Of a stretch of 64,000 nt of DNA, positions 58,284 to 64,000 are shown in pieces; position 1 is the stretch's first letter; every line of letters begins with the position of its first letter. Both the position numbers and the translations under genes were made by a program. The DNA lies in the NCBI RefSeq assembly GCF_020216025.1, contig NZ_JAIWNC010000013.1, forward strand, positions 62,001-126,000. The letters run 5' to 3'. Origin of the DNA: Jidongwangia harbinensis (GTDB lineage: Bacteria; Actinomycetota; Actinomycetes; Mycobacteriales; Micromonosporaceae). The notes under the pieces are model-generated. The model was not told the DNA's origin. It saw nothing but the letters and a program-made list of their open reading frames with translations, and ran no database searches.

Positions 58284-59842
58284 GGCTTCTCCAGCACCTC
58301 CGTCACCGGGTTGAAGTAGTCCCCGGCCTGCTTCGCGACGCCGTCCAGGCCCTTGCCGCGGTCGGCCGGCCGCTTCATGATCCCGAAGGTGCCGTCCGCG
58401 ATCGCGTTCAGCAGGCCGTCGTCGACGATCCGGGCCAGCAGCTCCACCGCCTCGCCCAGCACGCCGTGCGCGCGCTGCCGGATGAACCCGCCCGGCGCCG
58501 GCACGAAGTCCTCGTGCAGCTTCCCGGCGCCGTTCAGCACGTACCGCACGTTCTGCAGGGCGATGTCGCGGTCGGACAGCCACGGCGTCACCACCGCCTC
58601 GGTCATCATCCCGACCAGCAGGATGCCCTGCCCGGTGAGCGCGCCGGCCAGGTTGAAGAAGCCGTCCAGCAGGTTGCCGCGGAACACGTCACCGGTCATG
58701 TGCTTGGTCGGCGGCATCCACTTCAGCGGCGCGTCCGGGAACAGCTCCCGGGCCAGCAGCGCGTGCGCCAGTTCCATCCGGAACGACTCCGGCAGCTCCG
58801 GGTTGATCTCGAACGCGTGACCCAGCCCCAGCTGCCAGTCGGCCAGCCCGGCCTCGTGCGCGAAGAACTCGTTGAGCAACTGCGACACCGTCACCGTGTG
58901 CGCCGCCTCGACCGCGTCCGCGGTGGTCAGGTAGTTGTCCTCACCGGTGTTGATGATGATCCCGGCGCGGGCGTGCACCTGCCGGCTGAACCGCTGGTCG
59001 ACGAACGTGCGGACCGGGTTGATGTCGCGGAACAGGATGCCGTACATGGAGTCGTTGAGCATCATGTCCAGGCGCTCCAGCCCGGCCATCACCGCCATCT
59101 CCGGCATGCACAGCCCGCTCGCGTAGTTGGTCAGCCGCACGTAGCGGCCCACCTCCCGGGACACGTCGTCCAGCGCGGCCCGCATCAGCCGGAAGTTCTC
59201 CTGCGTCGCGTACGTCCCGGCGAACCCCTCCCGGGTCGCGCCCTCCGGCACGTAGTCCAGCAGCGACTGCCCGGTCGACCGGATCACCGCGATCACGTCC
59301 GCACCGGCCCGCGCCGCCGCCTGCGCCTGCGGGATGTCCTCGTAGATGTCGCCGGTCGCCACGATCAGATAGATCCACGGCCGCTGCGCGGGGTCACCGA
59401 GCCGCCTGATCAGCCGGTCCCGTTCGGCGCGCCGCCGGTCCACCGCCTTCAGGCCCGCCCCGGTCGCCCGGCGGGCGGCCCGCCGGGCCGCGGTGACCTC
59501 GGCCCGCGACGAGGGTACGGCGAACCGCACCGCCCCGGCCGCCGCCTTCTGCGCCAGCACCGTCACGTCGTCCACGCCCTGGGTCAGCATCGCGTGGAAC
59601 GCCGGCGCCGCCACACCGTGCTCCAGGCCGACGTCCGCGCGGACCGCGTCGACCAGCCGGTTCACCCACGGGATGCCGTCGGAGTCCGCACCGCGCACCC
59701 CGGCCAGGCGCAGCACCGCCCGCTCCACCGACACGGTGGTGTGCGACCGCGCCAGATCGACGACCGGCTGACCCGCCCGGGCGGCGAGCTCCCGCGCCCG
59801 CCGCACCACCCGCGGGTCCAGACCCAACTTCGGCACCGTCAC
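58280..59842 (-). CDS. kamD: beta-lysine 5,6-aminomutase, alpha subunit
   Basis: A 520-residue TIM-barrel subunit. Conserved stretches include PWIYLIVATGDIYEDIPQAQAAA, GADVIAVIRSTGQSLLDYVPEGAT, GTYATQENFRLMRAALDD, RLTNYASGLCMPEMAVMAGLER, LNDSMYGILFRDINPVRTFVDQRFSR and INTGEDNYLTTADA, followed by KWMPPTKHMTGDVFRGNLLD. These match KamD closely enough for a firm assignment. GTG at 59842 overlaps the amidohydrolase stop (GTGA). It is the third gene of the operon; the substrate comes from KamA encoded divergently. Confidence 0.93.
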   Translation of the reverse strand: MTVPKLGLDPRVVRRARELAARAGQPVVDLARSHTTVSVERAVLRLAGVRGADSDGIPWVNRLVDAVRADVGLEHGVAAPAFHAMLTQGVDDVTVLAQKAAAGAVRFAVPSSRAEVTAARRAARRATGAGLKAVDRRRAERDRLIRRLGDPAQRPWIYLIVATGDIYEDIPQAQAAARAGADVIAVIRSTGQSLLDYVPEGATREGFAGTYATQENFRLMRAALDDVSREVGRYVRLTNYASGLCMPEMAVMAGLERLDMMLNDSMYGILFRDINPVRTFVDQRFSRQVHARAGIIINTGEDNYLTTADAVEAAHTVTVSQLLNEFFAHEAGLADWQLGLGHAFEINPELPESFRMELAHALLARELFPDAPLKWMPPTKHMTGDVFRGNLLDGFFNLAGALTGQGILLVGMMTEAVVTPWLSDRDIALQNVRYVLNGAGKLHEDFVPAPGGFIRQRAHGVLGEAVELLARIVDDGLLNAIADGTFGIMKRPADRGKGLDGVAKQAGDYFNPVTEVLEKP

Positions 59843-61377
59843 TCCTCGTAGATGGTCTGGCCGGACAACACCGTCCGGCGGCACACCGGCCGCGGCGGCA
59901 CCGCGCCGTCGACGTCCGGCAACAGCGCCGGCAGGCCGTCGCGCAGCCCGCCCGGCGTCTCCCACACCGCGAACGACGCGGCCGCACCCGGCACCAGCGT
60001 CCCCGCCCCGTCCTGCCCGGCGGCCCGCCAGCCGCCCCGGGTGGACGCCGCGAACGCCGCCCGCACACTCATCCGGTACGCCGGGTTGCGCGGCGCCGCC
60101 GCCGCGGCCACCACCGTCCACGGGTCCAGCGCGGTCACCGGCGAGTCCGAGCCGAACGCCAGCGCCACCCCGGTGGCGTGCATCGCCCCGATCGGGTTGG
60201 ACGCCATCGCCCGTTCCACACCGAGCCGCTGCGCGTACATCCGGTCCGGCCCGCCCCACAGCAGGTCGAACACCGGCTGGACGCTGGCCACCACACCGAA
60301 CTCCACCATCCGGGCGATCATCGGCTTGTCGATCAGCTCGACGTGCTCGACGCGGTACCGGCCCTCGCGCAACCGGTCCACCCCGACCGCCCGGGCGGCC
60401 AGCGCGAAACCCTCCAGCACGGTCTCGATCGCCGCGTCCCCGATCGCGTGGAACCCGCCCTGCACGCCCACGCTGACGCAGTCCAGCAGATGGTCGGCGG
60501 CCTGCGCGGCGGTCACGAACGCCTCACCGCACCCCGGCCCGTCGTGGTACGGCGACCGCACCGACGCGGTCCGCGAACCCAGCGCCCCGTCCGCGTACAG
60601 GTCGCCGGCCGCACCCACCGCGCCCAGCTCCCGGGCCTTCGCCGCACCGCCCAGCTCGCCCCAGTAGCCGAACACCAGCGGCAGCCCGTCGCCGGACAGC
60701 GCCAGCACCGACGCGAAGTCCGCCTCGCTGGACGTGCCCGGCCCGGCGCACTCGTGCACCGCGGCCACCCCCGTCGCGGCGGCCCGGCGCAACGCGGTGC
60801 GCTGCGCGGCCGTGCGCTGCTCCGGCGTCAGCGCACCCAGCGCCACCGCCCGCACCGCGTGGTGGGCCTGCTCCCGCACCCAGCCGGACGCGTCGTAACC
60901 GGGCACCCCCGCGGCCGCCGGCAAGAGCGACGACGAGCAGAGCGCGGAGTGCACCGACGCCTGCGACAGGTACGCCCGGCGCCCGCCCGCGGCCCGCTCC
61001 AGCACCTCGGCGGACGGCGGCGTCTGGTCCGGCCAGGTCGACTCGTCCCAGCCGTGGCCGTGCACCACGCCGTCCGCCGGGCGGGTCCGGGCGAACGCCG
61101 CCACCGCGTCCAGCAACTCGCCGGCCGACCGGGTGCCGGACAGGTCCAGCCCGTCGAACGCCAGCCCGGTGTCGGTGGCGTGCAGGTGCGCGTCCACGAA
61201 CGCGGGCGTCACCAGCGCCCCGTCCAGGTCCACGGTGCGGTCGGCGGCGGGCGCGTCGGCGTCCGCGCCCAGCCACACGATCCGGCCGTCGCGCACCAGC
61301 ATGGCGGTCGCACGGGGCTCGGCGGCGGAGTAGAAGCGGCCGTTGCGGTACCGGGTCGGGGGGTGTTCAGCAGTCAT
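59839..61377 (-). CDS. amidohydrolase family 3 (YtcJ-like) within the kam operon
   Basis: A 512-residue metal-dependent hydrolase. The first metal motif is TPAFVDAHLHATDTG (HxH). Further conserved parts are GHGWDESTWPD, GYWGELGG, DGALGSRTASVRSPYHDGPG, FHAIGDAAIETVLEGF, RVEHVELI and FGSDSPVTALDPW. Such enzymes hydrolyse N-acyl or cyclic amide bonds. It is not part of the known lysine fermentation pathway. Perhaps it releases lysine or beta-lysine from an acylated or lactam form; this is inference from its position between kdd and kamD. ATG at 61377, 5 bp after kdd. Confidence 0.85.
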   Translation of the reverse strand: MTAEHPPTRYRNGRFYSAAEPRATAMLVRDGRIVWLGADADAPAADRTVDLDGALVTPAFVDAHLHATDTGLAFDGLDLSGTRSAGELLDAVAAFARTRPADGVVHGHGWDESTWPDQTPPSAEVLERAAGGRRAYLSQASVHSALCSSSLLPAAAGVPGYDASGWVREQAHHAVRAVALGALTPEQRTAAQRTALRRAAATGVAAVHECAGPGTSSEADFASVLALSGDGLPLVFGYWGELGGAAKARELGAVGAAGDLYADGALGSRTASVRSPYHDGPGCGEAFVTAAQAADHLLDCVSVGVQGGFHAIGDAAIETVLEGFALAARAVGVDRLREGRYRVEHVELIDKPMIARMVEFGVVASVQPVFDLLWGGPDRMYAQRLGVERAMASNPIGAMHATGVALAFGSDSPVTALDPWTVVAAAAAPRNPAYRMSVRAAFAASTRGGWRAAGQDGAGTLVPGAAASFAVWETPGGLRDGLPALLPDVDGAVPPRPVCRRTVLSGQTIYEE

Positions 61378-61382
61378 GGATG

Positions 61383-62441
61383 TCAGTGTCCCGCGAGACG
61401 CCGCTCGAAGATCGCCCGCACTGCCGGATCGCGCCGCACCAGGTCCACCGCGAACGCCGCGTGGCCGGGCACGTACCCGTTGCCGATCAGCATCGTCACG
61501 TCCGCGGCCAGGCCCTCCGCGCCCAGCGCCGCCGCGGAGAAGCTGGTCGCCATCGAGAAGAAGATCACCGTGCCGCCGTTCGCGGTGGACAGGATCGCGC
61601 CGTGCTCGCACCCCGGCACGTCCACGCACACCACGGTGACCGTCGCCGGATGCCCCAGCGCCGCCGCCACCGCGGTGGACACCGCGACCGGATCCCGCGC
61701 GTCCGCGACCGCGACCCGGTCGGCCAGCCCGGTCTCGGTCAGCGCGTCGCGCTCGGCGTCCGAGACGACCACCCCGACGGTACGGGCACCGGCCAGCCGC
61801 GCCGCCGCCAGCGCCAGCGACCCGCTCTTGCCCGCGCCGCCCAGCACCGCCACGGTCACCGGGGTCACGTCGTGCGCGATCTGCGCCGCGCCCACATACG
61901 CCTTGACGATCCGGTCGGTCAGCGCCGGCGCGCCGCACACGTCGTACACCGCCAGGGCCAGCTCCGGTGGCAGGTCGTCGGGCAGCACCGCCACCACCGA
62001 CCGGCCGAACAGGATCGCGTGTCCCTGCGCCGGCACCTGCTCGCCGGTGCCGTCCCAGCCGGCCAGGCCGTCCGTGACGACCAGCGGGGTCAGGGTCAGC
62101 GACACCAGCGTGGCCACCCGGTCACCCGGCTTCACCGCCAGCGGCGACGCCGGTCCCACCTCGTCCACGACGCCGATCAGCATGCCGCCCGAGCCGGTCA
62201 CCGGGTTGTGCATCTTGCCGTGCGTACCGATGATCTCCAGCACCTCGGCCCGCACCGCGGCGCCGTCACCGCCGTGCTTGTCGGCGAGCTGCCGGAAGCT
62301 GGCCGCGTCCAGGTTGAGCCGTTCCACCCGGATCCGGACCTCGTCCGGCCCGAGCGCCGGCGTGGTGTCCAGCCGCCAGGCCGCCTGGGGCAGCACCCCG
62401 GCCGGCTCGACCACCCGGGAGATCCCCACGGGAACCGTCAT
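61383..62441 (-). CDS. kdd: L-erythro-3,5-diaminohexanoate dehydrogenase
   Basis: About 352 residues of MDR-like dehydrogenase. The substrate-side part carries NLDAASFRQLADKHGGD, GTHGKMHNPVTGSGGMLIG and VGPASPLAVKPGDRVATLVSLTLTPL. The cofactor motif is VTVAVLGGAGKSGSLALAAARLAGA and the C-terminus FFSMATSFSAAALGAEGL is typical of Kdd. It oxidises 3,5-diaminohexanoate to 3-keto-5-aminohexanoate with NAD. I chose ATG at 62441; ATG 62450 and GTG 62456 are alternatives. First gene of the operon, divergent from kamA. Confidence 0.9.
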   Translation of the reverse strand: MTVPVGISRVVEPAGVLPQAAWRLDTTPALGPDEVRIRVERLNLDAASFRQLADKHGGDGAAVRAEVLEIIGTHGKMHNPVTGSGGMLIGVVDEVGPASPLAVKPGDRVATLVSLTLTPLVVTDGLAGWDGTGEQVPAQGHAILFGRSVVAVLPDDLPPELALAVYDVCGAPALTDRIVKAYVGAAQIAHDVTPVTVAVLGGAGKSGSLALAAARLAGARTVGVVVSDAERDALTETGLADRVAVADARDPVAVSTAVAAALGHPATVTVVCVDVPGCEHGAILSTANGGTVIFFSMATSFSAAALGAEGLAADVTMLIGNGYVPGHAAFAVDLVRRDPAVRAIFERRLAGH

Positions 62442-62485
62442 GCCCACCATCCTCACGTGAAACAGCCTGCCATTCGGCGAGCCAG

Positions 62486-62533
62486 CCGTAAATCCTCCGG
62501 ATCTACGGTTACTGGACCGCAGATTCTCCAGTA
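62486..62533. promoter_or_regulatory. two dyads in the kdd/kamA divergent promoter region
   Basis: Dyad 1: CCGTAAATCC (62486-62495), TCC, GGATCTACGG (62499-62508), 9 of 10 matching. Dyad 2: TACTGGA (62510-62516), 10 bp, TCCAGTA (62527-62533), perfect. They sit in tandem in the 129-bp space and could bind one or two regulators controlling both halves of the kam cluster. No regulator gene is in the visible part of the cluster. Confidence 0.6.
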
Positions 62534-62570
62534 TCGTCGACGAATCCGATCATCATCGCAGGAGGCTCGC

Positions 62571-63932
62571 GTGACCATCGCCGAGGCAGCCGGCCAGCCG
62601 TACGAGTACCAGCGCCGCACCCTGGTCGAGCCCGACTGGACCCGCTTCCCCGGCTGGCGCGACGTCACCGCCCGGCAGTGGGAATCGGCCCAGTGGCAGC
62701 GGGTCAACTGCGTCAAGAACATCAAGCAACTCCGCGCCGTCCTGGGCGACCTCGTCGACGAGACCTTCTACGCCGACCTGGAGACCGACCAGCAGCGCCT
62801 GGCCACCATGTCGATGCTGCTACCGCCGCAGATGCTCAACACCATGGTGCCCGACAAAACACCCGATACGGAGTCGTTCTACGCAGACCCCATCCGGCGG
62901 TACATGCTGCCCGTCGCCACCGACCGCCACCTCGACTGGCCGTCCCACCCGCACGCCACCCGCGACTCCCTGCACGAGCACGACATGTGGGTCGCCGAGG
63001 GCCTCACCCACCGCTACCCCACCAAGGTGCTCGCCGAACTGCTCTCCACCTGCCCGCAGTACTGCGGGCACTGCACCCGGATGGATCTTGTCGGCAACAG
63101 CACCCCCACGGTCGACAAGCTCAAGCTCACCCTCAAACCGGTCGACCGGTACGACGCCCACCTCGCCTACCTGAAGGCGCACCCCGGCGTCCGGGACGTG
63201 GTCGTCTCCGGCGGCGACGTCGCCAACGTGCCCTGGAAGCAGCTCGAGGCGTACCTCATGGGTCTGCTCTCCGTGCCCACCGTCCGCGACATCCGCCTGG
63301 CCACCAAGGCCCTCGCCGGCCTGCCCCAGCACTGGCTGCAGGGCGACGTGGTGGAAGGGCTGCACCGGGTCGCCATCACCGCCGAACGGCGCGGCGTCAA
63401 CCTGGCCATCCACACCCACGTGAACCACGTCAACTCGCTGACCCCGCTGGTGGCCCGGGCCGCCCGGATGGCCGTCGAGGTCGGCGTGCGCGACGTCCGC
63501 AACCAGGGCGTGCTCATGCGCGGCGTCAACGCCACCGGCAAGGACCTGCTGGACCTCTGCTTCGGACTACAGGGCGAGACCGGCATCCTGCCGTACTACT
63601 TCTACATGTGCGACATGATCCCCAACGCCGAGCACTGGCGCGTGCCGGTCTGGTACGCCCAGCAACTCCAGCACGACATCATGGGCTACCTGCCCGGGTA
63701 CGCCACCCCGCGGATCGTCTGCGACGTCCCGTTCGTCGGCAAGCGCTGGGTGCACATGGTCACCGAGTACGACCGCGAACACGGCATCTCGTACTGGACC
63801 AAGAACTACCGCACCTCGCTCGAAGCCACCGACGACGAGGCGCTCACCAAGCTGTACGCGTACTACGACCCGATCGACACGCTGCCCGACTCCGGCCAGA
63901 AGTGGTGGAGCAAGCAGCTGATCTCCGAGTAG
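62571..63932 (+). CDS. kamA: lysine 2,3-aminomutase (radical SAM)
   Basis: A 453-residue radical-SAM/PLP enzyme. The cluster-binding C-x3-C-x2-C is CPQYCGHCTRMD (cysteines 161, 165 and 168). Further landmarks are VVVSGGDVANVPW, AIHTHVNHVNSLTP, RNQGVLMRGVNA and PYYFYMCDM. The PLP-lysine segment reads IVCDVPFVGKRWV, not the clostridial DAPGGGGK, so it is a diverged branch. It isomerises L-alpha-lysine to L-beta-lysine, the entry step of the pathway encoded by the divergent operon. GTG at 62571 follows AGGAGG. Confidence 0.92.
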   Translation: MTIAEAAGQPYEYQRRTLVEPDWTRFPGWRDVTARQWESAQWQRVNCVKNIKQLRAVLGDLVDETFYADLETDQQRLATMSMLLPPQMLNTMVPDKTPDTESFYADPIRRYMLPVATDRHLDWPSHPHATRDSLHEHDMWVAEGLTHRYPTKVLAELLSTCPQYCGHCTRMDLVGNSTPTVDKLKLTLKPVDRYDAHLAYLKAHPGVRDVVVSGGDVANVPWKQLEAYLMGLLSVPTVRDIRLATKALAGLPQHWLQGDVVEGLHRVAITAERRGVNLAIHTHVNHVNSLTPLVARAARMAVEVGVRDVRNQGVLMRGVNATGKDLLDLCFGLQGETGILPYYFYMCDMIPNAEHWRVPVWYAQQLQHDIMGYLPGYATPRIVCDVPFVGKRWVHMVTEYDREHGISYWTKNYRTSLEATDDEALTKLYAYYDPIDTLPDSGQKWWSKQLISE

Positions 63933-63945
63933 GGCGACCGCCCGG

Positions 63946-64000
63946 TCAGCTGAACGCGTCCCGCACGTCGCGGCCGGCGTCCTTCACGTGCTCACCGGCC
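63946..64000 (-). CDS. C-terminal end of a protein continuing beyond the window
   Basis: Only 17 codons are visible, ending AGEHVKDAGRDVRDAFS and TGA at 63946-63948, 13 bp from the kamA stop (convergent). The amphipathic, charged tail resembles ends of small stress or YtxH-like proteins, but nothing firm can be said. Confidence 0.4.
   Translation of the reverse strand, partial: AGEHVKDAGRDVRDAFS

Overview
The window is very GC-rich DNA from an actinobacterium, most likely of the Actinoplanes/Micromonosporaceae type. The pointers are rbpA next to fxsA, a split ppm1/lnt pair, SigR-type and ECF42-type promoters, IniA/IniC-like dynamins, a mycosin-like protease and strongly G/C-ending codons. 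The genus assignment is an inference from gene content; no 16S or other marker is present.

Layout: 0-2.4 kb, the end of a DUF3626 protein and an MFS/GntR pair. 2.5-6.4 kb, a translationally coupled operon of two dynamin-like GTPases plus an acidic protein. 6.6-11.1 kb, a large LuxR-type ATPase regulator coupled to a small HTH protein and an APH-fold kinase. 11.1-13.6 kb, a PlsC acyltransferase, a coiled-coil protein and a VOC protein. 13.7-17.0 kb, AraC/VOC/UvrA-like genes. 17.0-18.7 kb, a candidate chromosomal dif site, about 400 bp without a gene, a 61-bp hairpin repeat array, and a tyrosine recombinase whose start codon lies in a second Xer-like dyad. 18.7-23.7 kb, ohr/ohrR, a GNAT enzyme, a methyltransferase and a secreted beta-helix/ricin-lectin enzyme. 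23.8-29.7 kb, a Tet(M)/OtrA-like ribosome protection protein with a possible leader peptide, then VOC/MerR and a second UvrA-like ATPase. 29.6-36.5 kb, DUF4037, a TetR/MBL/SnoaL unit, a DGPF/ECF42 sigma pair and a secreted peptidase. 36.7-42.6 kb, a glycosyltransferase, a hybrid kinase, a secreted DUF3131 protein and a mycosin-like protease. 42.6-44.3 kb, a cobalamin riboswitch, cbtB, cbtA and a phosphatase-like protein without its catalytic motif. 44.5-50.5 kb, SDR, WYL/VOC, NADAR, a two-component system and MerR. 50.6-55.4 kb, a coiled-coil protein, rbpA, fxsA, ppm1 and lnt. 55.9-63.9 kb, a beta-lysine (kam) catabolic cluster.

The main result is the region around 17.03 kb. A site matching the actinobacterial dif consensus sits there. 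The heptamer GGGGGAG is found by eye only on the + strand to its left (5 of 5) and only on the - strand to its right (10 of 10), which is how FtsK-orienting (KOPS/AIMS-like) motifs behave at a replication terminus. A complete tyrosine recombinase starts about 0.7 kb away, separated from dif by the hairpin repeats. This could be a dif-linked single-recombinase system or an element that exploits Xer recombination.

The kam cluster (kamA diverging from kdd, amidohydrolase, kamD, kamE, kal-like, mutL-like reactivase) would take L-lysine through beta-lysine towards crotonyl-CoA. The keto-acid cleavage enzyme kce is not in the window. It fits functionally with the B12-controlled cbtBA genes, because KamDE needs adenosylcobalamin.
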